Assembly (NCBI GenBank): GCA_947495915.1
Contig: CANMAW010000001.1
Span: 496,001-560,000 of the forward strand
Reading direction: 5' to 3'
DNA from: Maribacter algarum (ex Lu et al. 2025) (nom. illeg.)
GTDB taxonomy: Bacteria > Bacteroidota > Bacteroidia > Flavobacteriales > Flavobacteriaceae
Length of the DNA stretch: 64,000 nt
The number at the start of each line of letters is the position of its first letter. Position 1 is the first letter of the stretch. Below are positions 55,304 through 63,442 of this stretch, piece by piece. Both the position numbers and the translations under genes were made by a program. Under the pieces are notes generated by a model that was not told the DNA's origin, searched no databases, and worked only from the letters and a program-made list of their open reading frames with translations.

Positions 55304-56303
55304 ACTTTTCAATATTCTTCTTTTGAAAACGAAGCGTTTTTAAAATAGCTTCAAGGCGAAACATATCGTCTCTTTTGTTCGTTGCAGGGGCAAAAGTAAA
55401 GCCCTCTACCACCATATATCTATCATTTGCCTTATCATTTAAGATATATGTTAAGAACGGACCTGCCATAGGGTAATTCTTAATATCCCAAACGCCGCGT
55501 ACTTCGATTCCCTTTATTCCTCCTATTTCTATTGGAAAAACAGAAGGTGAAAATGCCGGCTCAGTACGCATATATGTTGTTTTATTAGGAACATCAGGCC
55601 CAGGTACATGCAACTTTCCAATAGAATCACGCATTTTAATAATATCATGAACCAAAGTTGAATCGGTGGCGAAACTAGATGAAGGCATAGTGTAGGCAAT
55701 AATATTCATATGGCCTTTTTGAATCTCACGATCCATCCAAACAAAATTATCTTCTTGAACTCCCACTTTATAAATTGAAGGAACACTCATCGAAATATTA
55801 AATTTTTCTTCTAAAACGCCTTCTGTATTCAGTGATTTAAGCAATCTTTTTTGAGTTTCAACCAACTCGGTATTCTTAAAAACTGCAATGGCTTTTTCTG
55901 CTTTTGAATCAATATGAGCAATTAACGCTTCATTCGTTGGAGCTTTAATAATTACTACATTTTGAGGTGTTGCGTATTTATCGTTGTTTAATCCAGATTC
56001 ATTCACAGAATCTTTTTCTACATAAATAATGGCTCTAGAATTTCGAATTGCACCAGTAAAGACTTTAGGTGGTACATGATTTAAAGTGAAAATTGATTCA
56101 TTCCAAGTTAGTCCGATAGCCGGAGCCGCAAAATGTTCTCTTACTTTGTCACCAACTTCACCTTTCCACAATTCGTTGTCCATAACCACGGTGATTTGGT
56201 TTATGGCGCCAATAGAACCAGGTAAATAGGATTGTTTTTTACCGTTGTTACAAGAAAGAAAAGCGAATAAAGTAACAATAGAAAGCAGTCTAAAAATAGT
56301 CAT
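55302..56303 (-). CDS. DUF4837 family lipoprotein
   Basis: A 333-residue lipoprotein with signal MTIFRLLSIVTLFAFLSCNNG (lipobox FLSC, Cys18 of the precursor). The body matches the Bacteroidota DUF4837 family: GAINQITVVMDNELWKGEVGD (in part), LTWNESIFTLNHVPPKVFTG and the end with TFAPATNKRDDMFRLEAI. The function is unknown; it is anchored in the envelope. It lies 21 bases after the lytic transglycosylase gene and may be co-transcribed with it. Confidence 0.88.
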   Translation of the reverse strand: MTIFRLLSIVTLFAFLSCNNGKKQSYLPGSIGAINQITVVMDNELWKGEVGDKVREHFAAPAIGLTWNESIFTLNHVPPKVFTGAIRNSRAIIYVEKDSVNESGLNNDKYATPQNVVIIKAPTNEALIAHIDSKAEKAIAVFKNTELVETQKRLLKSLNTEGVLEEKFNISMSVPSIYKVGVQEDNFVWMDREIQKGHMNIIAYTMPSSSFATDSTLVHDIIKMRDSIGKLHVPGPDVPNKTTYMRTEPAFSPSVFPIEIGGIKGIEVRGVWDIKNYPMAGPFLTYILNDKANDRYMVVEGFTFAPATNKRDDMFRLEAILKTLRFQKKNIEK

Positions 56304-56324
56304 AATAGTGTCTTTTAGTTGGAA

Positions 56325-57953
56325 TTAACAAGCGCACAATTTTAGTTTTGTGCCAAGTTTTAAATTGTTACCACTAATACCGTTCCATTTTCGCAAAAGT
56401 GCTATGGTTACTCCAGAATATTTTTGAGAAATGGTCCAAAGCGAGTCACCGCTTTTAACCACATGAATTTTATCTGCAGGAACATTAGACAAATTCACCG
56501 GTTTTTTTGCAGGTGTTTTCTGCTGAGAAGCAACGGCTACTCCTCTTCCTCCTCTTGGGTAAATTGTAAGTCGTTGACCTATTCTTAGATTATTACTTCG
56601 TAGCCCATTCCATCGTTTAATTTGACTAACACCAACACCATACCTTTCGGCAATTTTTCCTAAAAAATCACCACTCTTTACTTTATATCGAATTCTATTT
56701 TGCTCAGCAGCTTTAACTAAAGCAGGCAATGGGCTTTCTTTGCTCTTCAGCTCTTTTGCTACATGTGCGTAAATAGCTTCTTCATTAGAAACAAACTTTC
56801 CCATGACATCTCTCGGTAAACGAAGCGCATATTTCTTTCCTTTAACATAAGGAATTACACGAAGCTTATACGAAGGATTTAACACCTCTAATTCTTCTTT
56901 CGATATACCCACTAATTCAGAAATTTGATCGAATGTAATCAAGCTCTTTACATGAATGGTATCTGTTTCAAAATATGGTCGTTCTACTTTTTTACCTTTC
57001 AAGCCATGTTCTTCAGCGTACTCAAAAATGTACATTGTAGCCAAAAATGCGGGAACGTAACCCGCTGTTTCACGGGGCAGATTTCGTCTTAAATTCCAAT
57101 AATTTTTATATCCACCTGATCGCCGAATAGCCTTATTTACATTACCAGGACCTGAATTATACGCTGCCAAGGCCAAATCCCAATCATTAAATATTCGATA
57201 CACTCTATTTAAATATTCACAAGCGGCCCTTGTTGATTTAATAGGGTCACTTCTATCATCAACATAACTATTAACCTCAAGGCCATGTTCTTTACCAGTA
57301 CCATACATAAATTGCCATAGCCCAGTTGCCCCAACTCTAGATCTTGCTTTAGGATTTAACGCAGATTCAACAATCGCCAAATACTTCATTTCAATAGGAA
57401 TATTGTGATTGTCAAACTCTTGCTCGAACAATGGAAAATAGAACTGGCTCACGGTAAGCATTCTTTCCATCAGATCTCGTTTTCTTGTTAGAAAAGATTT
57501 TATAACATTTTCTAAGGAAGGATTGTAAACGACATTGAATGGGGTTTTTTCATTCAATAGTGCCAAGCGCTTTTTTAAGGTGTCAGTATTTATTTCGGCT
57601 GGATACTGCGTTTCGGTATCAAGAGTGGAAACTTCAGCATACATATCATCAAACAAAGCCGCACTTTCATACAGTTCCTTCATCCAAATACTGTCATATT
57701 TTGCAGCCAAAGGATTGTCTTGAAGGTTGTAAGCCCCTTCATCTCCATCTTTAAGTAAAACAAGAGGATTGTCTTGAAGACTTTTTTCACTAGCCATTTG
57801 CTCCATCTGCTGTACGCCTTTCAAGTCTACTACAGCAGTGTCTATTACGCTCTTACTCTTAGAAATTAAGGTGCTATCTTGCTCTTGAGCAATACTCACA
57901 AACATTCCGAATAGAAAGAATATTTTAAGAATTGAGGTGTCTTTAAGGGTCAT
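56325..57953 (-). CDS. Lytic transglycosylase with LysM repeats (MltD-like)
   Basis: A 542-residue exported cell-wall enzyme. An N-terminal signal segment (ILKIFFLFGMFVSIAQ) precedes an SLT domain (about 185-320): VESALNPKARSRVGATGLWQFM contains the catalytic Glu, and AYNSGPGNVNKAI closes it. Two LysM repeats follow (about 420-470 and 490-540; YKVKSGDFLGKIAERYGV and HVVKSGDSLWTISQKYSG) and bind peptidoglycan. It cuts glycan strands to give 1,6-anhydro-muropeptides. The last residues are KLKLCAC. Confidence 0.92.
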   Translation of the reverse strand: MTLKDTSILKIFFLFGMFVSIAQEQDSTLISKSKSVIDTAVVDLKGVQQMEQMASEKSLQDNPLVLLKDGDEGAYNLQDNPLAAKYDSIWMKELYESAALFDDMYAEVSTLDTETQYPAEINTDTLKKRLALLNEKTPFNVVYNPSLENVIKSFLTRKRDLMERMLTVSQFYFPLFEQEFDNHNIPIEMKYLAIVESALNPKARSRVGATGLWQFMYGTGKEHGLEVNSYVDDRSDPIKSTRAACEYLNRVYRIFNDWDLALAAYNSGPGNVNKAIRRSGGYKNYWNLRRNLPRETAGYVPAFLATMYIFEYAEEHGLKGKKVERPYFETDTIHVKSLITFDQISELVGISKEELEVLNPSYKLRVIPYVKGKKYALRLPRDVMGKFVSNEEAIYAHVAKELKSKESPLPALVKAAEQNRIRYKVKSGDFLGKIAERYGVGVSQIKRWNGLRSNNLRIGQRLTIYPRGGRGVAVASQQKTPAKKPVNLSNVPADKIHVVKSGDSLWTISQKYSGVTIALLRKWNGISGNNLKLGTKLKLCAC

Positions 57954-58073
57954 AAACGGTTCTATAATTAATAGGGGGCTAACGAAAATCGTATTTTTTT
58001 CTGGAAGAATAAAATTTTAAATCGTTAAAAACCCCTAAATTACAGCAAAGGCTGTTTATCGATAACGCCTTTA

Positions 58074-59264
58074 TTAACCGATTATTGCAGCGATTCCGGG
58101 TAGTGTTTTACCTTCTAGACTTTCAAGCATGGCACCACCACCTGTAGAGACATAACTTACTTTATTTTCGAATCCAAATTGTTTTACTGCTGCCACTGAA
58201 TCGCCCCCACCAACAAGAGAAAAAGCTCCATTTTTGGTAGATTCATCAATAAAATTACCAATGGCAATAGTTCCTTTGTCAAAACTATCCATTTCAAATA
58301 CCCCAACTGGCCCATTCCATAGTATGGTTTTACTCTTTAGAATAACCTCTTTAAAGTTTTCAAGAGTTTTAGGTCCGGCATCTAGTCCTTGCCACCCATC
58401 AGGAATTTTATCGACATCAACAACTTGAGTATTCGCATTATTGCTAAAATCATCAGCAGCCAAAACATCAACAGGAATATGAATTTGCACTCCTTTTGCT
58501 TCTGCTTGCTTTAAAATCTCCATAGCTAATGGCATTTTATCATCTTCACAAATTGAATCTCCAACCTGCCCTCCTTGTGCTTTAATAAAGGTATATGTCA
58601 TACCGCCACCAATAATTAAATGATCTACTTTATCAAGTATATTCTCAATAATGGTAATTTTAGATGAGACTTTTGCACCCCCAAGTATTGCCAAAACAGG
58701 CTTCTCACCTGTTTGCATAACCTTTTCTATTGCTTCAATTTCTTTGGCTAATAAATATCCGAAACACTTATTGCCTTCAAAAAATTGAGCTACCACCGTA
58801 GTTGAAGCGTGAGCCCTATGAGCCGTGCCAAAAGCATCATTAATATAAACATCACCTAATTTCGAAAGCTGTTCTGCGAAGTTTTTATCTCCTTTAGTTT
58901 CTTCATTGTGAAAGCGTAAGTTTTCTAAAAGTAACACTTCACCCGGTTTCAAATCAGCGGCGACTTTTTCTGCTGCATCGCCAACACAAGTCTCGCTAAA
59001 TTTTACTTGAACACCGATTATTTCAGAAACAGTTTTACAAATATGACCCAATGAAAGGTCTTTATTTTTCTCTCCTTTTGGTCTTCCAAGATGACTCATT
59101 AAAATAGCACTTCCGCCATCTTCTAAAACTTTAATTATTGATGCTTTAGCAGCTTCGATTCTAGTGGTATCAGTTACGTTAAAATCAGCATCTAATGGTA
59201 CATTAAAATCTACTCGAATTAAAGCTTTCTTATTTTCAAAATTAAAGTCGTTAATAGTCTTCAT
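58074..59264 (-). CDS. pgk: Phosphoglycerate kinase
   Basis: A 396-residue two-domain glycolytic kinase: [48 protein letters not shown] and the nucleotide loop [14 protein letters not shown] with [16 protein letters not shown] at the end. It transfers phosphate between 1,3-bisphosphoglycerate and ADP. The length and all binding motifs are normal. A TACATTTG box lies 23 bases upstream of the ATG. Confidence 0.98.
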   Translation of the reverse strand: MKTINDFNFENKKALIRVDFNVPLDADFNVTDTTRIEAAKASIIKVLEDGGSAILMSHLGRPKGEKNKDLSLGHICKTVSEIIGVQVKFSETCVGDAAEKVAADLKPGEVLLLENLRFHNEETKGDKNFAEQLSKLGDVYINDAFGTAHRAHASTTVVAQFFEGNKCFGYLLAKEIEAIEKVMQTGEKPVLAILGGAKVSSKITIIENILDKVDHLIIGGGMTYTFIKAQGGQVGDSICEDDKMPLAMEILKQAEAKGVQIHIPVDVLAADDFSNNANTQVVDVDKIPDGWQGLDAGPKTLENFKEVILKSKTILWNGPVGVFEMDSFDKGTIAIGNFIDESTKNGAFSLVGGGDSVAAVKQFGFENKVSYVSTGGGAMLESLEGKTLPGIAAIIG

Positions 59265-59287
59265 GTGGTCTGTTTTTAAGAGAAACG

Positions 59288-59295
59288 CAAATGTA
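59288..59295 (-). promoter_or_regulatory. -7 promoter box for pgk (TACATTTG)
   Basis: Minus-strand TACATTTG matches TAnnTTTG and ends 23 bases before the pgk start. No TTG at the consensus -33 distance. Confidence 0.5.
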
Positions 59296-59444
59296 AAGAT
59301 TTAAAACTTTCGTTTGAAGAGACAGGTATTATATTTATGTTGCATTATTCATTTTTTTAGACTCATTAGTCGGTTTTTGACAATTTAGTTGTTAGCACAG
59401 CATTTAATTCTTGCACATGGTAAACATTCAAAAATCGAACAAAC

Positions 59445-59479
59445 TCATTAAAAATGGGTGCTGTCGCTGTTTTTAATGA
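59445..59479. other. Inverted repeat between pgk and the polymerase delta-prime gene
   Basis: TCATTAAAAA (59445-59454) and TTTTTAATGA (59470-59479) are exact inverted repeats with a 15-base spacer rich in G and T. It lies in the divergent 315-base region between pgk and the polymerase gene, where nothing else is recognisable except promoter boxes. It may be an operator or part of a transcript leader. Confidence 0.35.
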
Positions 59480-59567
59480 AAAACAAACCATCGGGTCGGT
59501 TGTAAATACATAACATTGGGCGAATTTAAGTGCGTTAAAATGTCACATTTACTTAAGTCTAAAATGT

Positions 59568-59575
59568 TATATTTG
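59568..59575 (+). promoter_or_regulatory. -7 promoter box (TATATTTG) next to the delta-prime start codon
   Basis: TATATTTG is an exact TAnnTTTG match, with only four bases between its end and the ATG at 59580. The family N-terminus (LFKDILGLTHIKNHL) fixes this start, so the transcript would be leaderless or nearly so. Confidence 0.5.
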
Positions 59576-59579
59576 ACGG

Positions 59580-60734
59580 ATGCTGTTTAAAGATATTTTA
59601 GGCCTTACACATATAAAAAATCACCTCACTTCAAGTGCTGATGCAGGCCGTATACCACACGCTCAAATGTTTGTTGGACCAGAAGGATGTGGAACACTTT
59701 CTATGGCATTGGCTTACATGCAATATATCGTTTGTGGTAATCAAAATGGTGAAAATTCAGGAGGCAATTCTGCATGTAATTTGAAGTTTAATTCCCTAAC
59801 ACATCCTGATTTACATTTTGCTTTTCCGGTTGCAAATTCAAGCAAAGTAAAAAGTCATGCGGTTGCAAATCATTACATGGAAGAATGGCGGCAATTTGTA
59901 CAAGAACAACCTTATGGAAATCTGTTTGATTGGTATCGATGTATCGGTATAGAAAAAAAACAAGGACAGATAGGAGTTGATGAAGCATCGGAAATTGTAA
60001 AAAAACTAACCTTAAAATCGTATGAAGGGGGCTATAAGGTCATGCTTATTTGGATGGCCGAAAAAATTAATAATGCTGCCGCAAACAAACTATTAAAACT
60101 TATTGAAGAACCTCCAGAGAAAACTGTTTTCATTTTAATAACAGAAGATGAAGAGCAAATCATTCAAACCATAAGATCTCGTTGTCAAATTTTACATTTT
60201 CCACCCTTAGCAGAAGAGGCAATTGCAAACGGATTGGTAACAGAAGGTTTGTCAAATGAAGAAGCGCAAAGATTAGCTCATGAAGCCAATGGTAACTATA
60301 ATAAAGCGCTTGATTTAATGAATAATGATTCTGAAGATCTCGTTTTTGAAAAATGGTTTGTTCAATGGGTACGAAGTGCTTTTAAAGCCAAAGGCAATAA
60401 GGGCGCTATTCATGAATTAATTTTATGGAGTGAAGAAGTTGCCAAAACAGGCAGAGAAACTCAAAAAAAGTTTTTACAGTACTGTATGACTGTAATGCGC
60501 CAAGCCATGCTGGTGAATTTCAATGTAAAGGAATTAGCTTTTATGAAGATACATGTTGACGGGTTCAACTTAGAAAAGTTCGCTCCCTTCATTCATGAAA
60601 ACAATATATTGAGTATTGTATCAGAATTAGAAAACGCGATGTATCATATTGAGCGTAACGGAAATTCAAAAATTATTTTGACTGATTTATCTATAAAATT
60701 AACACGGCTGTTGCATAAAAAAGCGACCGTTTAA
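59580..60734 (+). CDS. holB: DNA polymerase III delta-prime subunit
   Basis: A 384-residue clamp-loader AAA+ protein of the delta-prime/DnaX type: LGLTHIKNHLTSSADAGRIPHAQMFVGPEGCGTLS at the N-terminus, where the P-loop lysine is replaced (GPEGCGTLS), as in non-hydrolysing delta-prime subunits. LLKLIEEPPEKTVFILITEDEEQIIQTIRSRCQIL (in part IRSRCQILHF) contains the SRC sensor motif. It helps load the sliding clamp. It is followed by a DoxX-like gene 39 bases downstream. Confidence 0.88.
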   Translation: MLFKDILGLTHIKNHLTSSADAGRIPHAQMFVGPEGCGTLSMALAYMQYIVCGNQNGENSGGNSACNLKFNSLTHPDLHFAFPVANSSKVKSHAVANHYMEEWRQFVQEQPYGNLFDWYRCIGIEKKQGQIGVDEASEIVKKLTLKSYEGGYKVMLIWMAEKINNAAANKLLKLIEEPPEKTVFILITEDEEQIIQTIRSRCQILHFPPLAEEAIANGLVTEGLSNEEAQRLAHEANGNYNKALDLMNNDSEDLVFEKWFVQWVRSAFKAKGNKGAIHELILWSEEVAKTGRETQKKFLQYCMTVMRQAMLVNFNVKELAFMKIHVDGFNLEKFAPFIHENNILSIVSELENAMYHIERNGNSKIILTDLSIKLTRLLHKKATV

Positions 60735-60773
60735 GCCAAAAATAACAACTGCTTTTATTTAAATACTCTAATT

Positions 60774-61172
60774 ATGGAAACCATATTACAATACGCTGCA
60801 GAACTATTAATTCTACTATTTTTAATCATCACATTTTTGCAAAGTGGCCTTGATAAGATTTTAGATTGGAACGGAAATTTATCTTGGCTTAAAGAGCATT
60901 TTAAAGAAACCCCTATGAGAAACAGCGTGCCTTTAATGCTCGGCATGGTACTTGTAGCAGAGCTTGTTGCAAGTGTGCTCTGCATTATCGGAGTTTATCA
61001 GCTTGCCACTAACGGAGGTAAAACAATGGCTTTATACGGTGCCATACTTTCCAGTATTACTTTACTTATGCTTTTATTCGGACAACGTGTTGCAAAAGAC
61101 TACGCGGGCGCAATGACTATTGCGGTATACTTTATACCAGCTATATTTTTGGTTTTTTTATTACAAGCATAA
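60774..61172 (+). CDS. DoxX-family membrane protein
   Basis: A 132-residue protein with four hydrophobic helices (about 5-22, 48-68, 75-95 and 108-130). FLQSGLDKILDWNGNLSWLKEHF after the first helix is the DoxX-like motif. The family includes subunits or relatives of thiosulfate:quinone oxidoreductases, but most members are of unknown function. It follows the holB gene, probably in one operon, and a strong terminator lies right after its stop. Confidence 0.82.
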   Translation: METILQYAAELLILLFLIITFLQSGLDKILDWNGNLSWLKEHFKETPMRNSVPLMLGMVLVAELVASVLCIIGVYQLATNGGKTMALYGAILSSITLLMLLFGQRVAKDYAGAMTIAVYFIPAIFLVFLLQA

Positions 61173-61174
61173 AA

Positions 61175-61203
61175 AAATCCGCAGTAGTTGCTACTGCGGA
61201 TTT
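61175..61203. terminator. Terminator between DoxX and Skp genes
   Basis: AAATCCGCAGTAG (61175-61187) pairs perfectly with CTACTGCGGATTT (61191-61203) around a 3-base loop, with A/T flanks on both sides; it serves both convergent genes. Confidence 0.88.
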
Positions 61204-61224
61204 AATATTGTGATTTTAACTTTT

Positions 61225-61737
61225 TTACTCTTTACCGTAATTCGCATTTAAAATACTAACAACCTCCTCAGTAAGATCGTTTACCTCTTCACCATAAAGA
61301 ACGCTGCCACCTTCACCTCCGCCTAAAATATAAGCATAACCATTCGCTTTTCCGTAAGCCTTAATTTCACGCTTTACAGTACTTACAATACTATCTAATT
61401 CTACTTGACCTTGGGCACGCATCGCTTGTTCTTCTTGTTGTAAAAGTTGACCCATTTGTTGCGCTCTTTGTTGAATGGCATTATATTCTTCTTGTGCTTT
61501 TGATTGCGCCATTTTTTGAGCTTTTATTTGAAAAGCTTGCGCTTCAAATTGATAGGCCTGAGAAATACTATCTCTCTTTTTCACCATGGCTGCATCTTTA
61601 ATTTTGAACCTTCCGTCAAAATCAATTTTTTCTTTATACTCCTCCATTAACTTTACGTTATCAACGTATCCAATCTTCTGCTGTTGTTGGCAAGAGGCAA
61701 TAGTTAAAGCTGCTACTACTAGTATTAATTTTTTCAT
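61225..61737 (-). CDS. Skp/OmpH family periplasmic chaperone, lipoprotein form
   Basis: A 170-residue protein with the signal MKKLILVVAALTIASCQ (lipobox IASC). The mature part has the OmpH layout: KIGYVDNVKLMEEYKE, then a long coiled coil rich in Gln, Lys and Glu (about residues 55-115), and a C-terminal KAYGKANGYAYILGGGEGGSVLYGEEVNDLT strand region. Skp-type proteins hold unfolded outer-membrane proteins in the periplasm; the lipid anchor is common in Bacteroidota. Transcribed alone from a likely TATTTTTG promoter. Confidence 0.88.
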   Translation of the reverse strand: MKKLILVVAALTIASCQQQQKIGYVDNVKLMEEYKEKIDFDGRFKIKDAAMVKKRDSISQAYQFEAQAFQIKAQKMAQSKAQEEYNAIQQRAQQMGQLLQQEEQAMRAQGQVELDSIVSTVKREIKAYGKANGYAYILGGGEGGSVLYGEEVNDLTEEVVSILNANYGKE

Positions 61738-61788
61738 CTTCTTTGCTGTTATTTTAGTAATCCTTTAAAAAATTATTTCAAAGTCGGG

Positions 61789-61796
61789 CAAAAATA
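61789..61796 (-). promoter_or_regulatory. -7 promoter box for the Skp-like gene (TATTTTTG)
   Basis: Minus-strand TATTTTTG matches TAnnTTTG, 51 bases upstream of the ATG at 61737. No TTG at the -33 distance. The remaining intergenic sequence up to 62018 has no recognisable gene. Confidence 0.45.
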
Positions 61797-62018
61797 GGAA
61801 AAGCTTTTTTAATTCTTAAAAAAACGGTTGCCAATCGCAAAACACGTTTTTAGGCAAAAAATCAACTATAGAACAAATCTATTGATTTTTTACAGAGTTA
61901 TTATTGATATCTATAATAAATCACCCGAAAAGACCTTTCATTTTTTACGATAATCATAATTTCAACCCATACTAAGCCCCAAACCATAGAATGCTCTTAA
62001 AACGGCTTAAAACGCTTT

Positions 62019-62846
62019 TTAGCCTTTTTTAAGGATATAAATGTGAGAAGAATATTCTTTAGAGCGTAAACCTTTTAAATTCGATCTTAACCCAACCACT
62101 AAAGCCTTAAGTAAGTTTGATTTTCCCGTTTTATATTTTTCAGAAAGCATGGCAACATAAAATGCATCAAATACCATTGGTTTAATATTTACCAATTTCA
62201 TATTATGTTTTGCAAACAAACCTTCGATAGAAGATTTTGAAAAATGCCATAAATGTCTTGGCACATCATAAGCAGCCCAAAACTCTTTATAATAATTGGC
62301 GTCATATGAGTTAAAATTTGGTACGGCAATTACAAGTGTACCATTTACCTCTAAATGATTGGTTAGTTTTAAAATTTGATTTTCTAAATCAGGCAAATGT
62401 TCTAAAACATGCCACAAGGTAATTACTTCATATTTTTTGTTGGTGATACTTTCTAAATTATTGAATAGCGATAATCCTTTATCTTTTGCTTTTTTACAGG
62501 CCTCTGCATTTGGCTCTACCCCATCAACCTGCCAACTTCTGTTTTTAGCACACCGTACAAAATCTCCTGTACCGGCACCAACATCAAGAAGCGTCTTTTG
62601 CTTTCCTAAAAATTTTGAAATCAGCTCAATCTTTTTCCGAAGGCTATATTTTTTGACGATTTGATATAAACGGTCTACAAAAGATTGGTTGGCATCGGTA
62701 TGAGAAATGTACTCTTTACTTTCATAATAAGTTTCAAGATTTTCTGGCTGCGGATATGTTTCTAACATATCTAAAGCTTCATGATGAAGTAATTGAAATT
62801 CTTCATTTGAAACTGAATAATCTTTAATTTTTAAATATGGTTTCAT
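62019..62846 (-). CDS. Class I SAM-dependent methyltransferase
   Basis: A 275-residue Rossmann methyltransferase: KTLLDVGAGTGDFVRCAKN for SAM, then VDGVEPNAEACKKAKD and ITLWHVLEHLPDLENQI, as in UbiG/COG2227-type proteins, plus a C-terminal FNSYDANYYKEFWAAYDVPRHLWHFS motif (in part) seen in methyltransferases acting on lipids or glycans. The substrate is unknown. Its start overlaps the upstream lipoprotein gene by 23 bases, so the two are co-translated. Confidence 0.85.
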   Translation of the reverse strand: MKPYLKIKDYSVSNEEFQLLHHEALDMLETYPQPENLETYYESKEYISHTDANQSFVDRLYQIVKKYSLRKKIELISKFLGKQKTLLDVGAGTGDFVRCAKNRSWQVDGVEPNAEACKKAKDKGLSLFNNLESITNKKYEVITLWHVLEHLPDLENQILKLTNHLEVNGTLVIAVPNFNSYDANYYKEFWAAYDVPRHLWHFSKSSIEGLFAKHNMKLVNIKPMVFDAFYVAMLSEKYKTGKSNLLKALVVGLRSNLKGLRSKEYSSHIYILKKG

Positions 62847-63366
62847 TGTAATTGTGGGTAACCAAATATTCTTCTTTCAAAGCGCGAAGATACTTTAAAA
62901 CCTTTTCCTTTGAAAGCGAATTTTCTACCAGACAATCAGATTCAAAATCATTATAAACTTCTATTGCCACATACCAATTTCCTTTTCGACTACTATAGGC
63001 ATCTTCTAGAACCGGATCCATATCAGAAGCGGTTAAAGCAGCGTCAATAAAAATAGGAAGCAGGTTAATTGATTTATTTGGTATTTCAACTTCGTACCAA
63101 GAAAAGAAAAATTGTTCATCTTCAAAAATAAATGGAACATCATCATACACGTTCTCATCATTCAATTGATACTTAATGTTTATGAAATTGTAGAATTCTT
63201 CTGCGTCTTTAGCGTCACTGAAAATAAACATTTCTCTTTTGGGAAGACCTTTTTTAAACCGTTTACCTTTCGATAATTTATAGTCTTCAATTGTCGGGGC
63301 AATGCGTATTGGAATACAGGATTGAAGTATGAATAGGAAGCAAATTACTAGTACATATTTATTCAT
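62824..63366 (-). CDS. Lipoprotein of unknown function
   Basis: A 180-residue protein with the signal MNKYVLVICFLFILQSCIP (lipobox LQSC, Cys17). I do not recognise the family. It contains FEDEQFFFSWYEVEIPNKSI and a mixed charge pattern typical of a folded periplasmic domain. An upstream in-frame ATG at 63435 would add 23 residues, but this extension runs through the parS palindrome and into the 3' flank of mnmG, so ATG 63366 is preferred. It overlaps the methyltransferase gene downstream by 23 bases. Confidence 0.72.
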   Translation of the reverse strand: MNKYVLVICFLFILQSCIPIRIAPTIEDYKLSKGKRFKKGLPKREMFIFSDAKDAEEFYNFINIKYQLNDENVYDDVPFIFEDEQFFFSWYEVEIPNKSINLLPIFIDAALTASDMDPVLEDAYSSRKGNWYVAIEVYNDFESDCLVENSLSKEKVLKYLRALKEEYLVTHNYNETIFKN

Positions 63367-63418
63367 TCTGGCGCGATTAGTCATTCTGATTAACGCATCA
63401 ACAATCGCACCAAAATAA

Positions 63419-63434
63419 TGTTCCACGTGGAACA
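63419..63434. other. parS-like centromere site
   Basis: TGTTCCACGTGGAACA is a perfect 16-bp palindrome that matches the known bacterial parS consensus (TGTTtCACGTGaAACA; the CC/GG variant is used in several species). ParB binds such sites near the origin to organise chromosome segregation. It is 8 bases past the mnmG stop codon and in front of the lipoprotein gene. mnmG (gidA) is commonly close to the origin in bacteria, which fits. Confidence 0.85.
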
Positions 63435-63442
63435 CCTATGCC

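Noticed and set aside
63367-63435. Longer N-terminus of the small lipoprotein that would translate the parS palindrome
   Set aside because: A normal lipoprotein signal begins at ATG 63366; the extension breaks the signal peptide.
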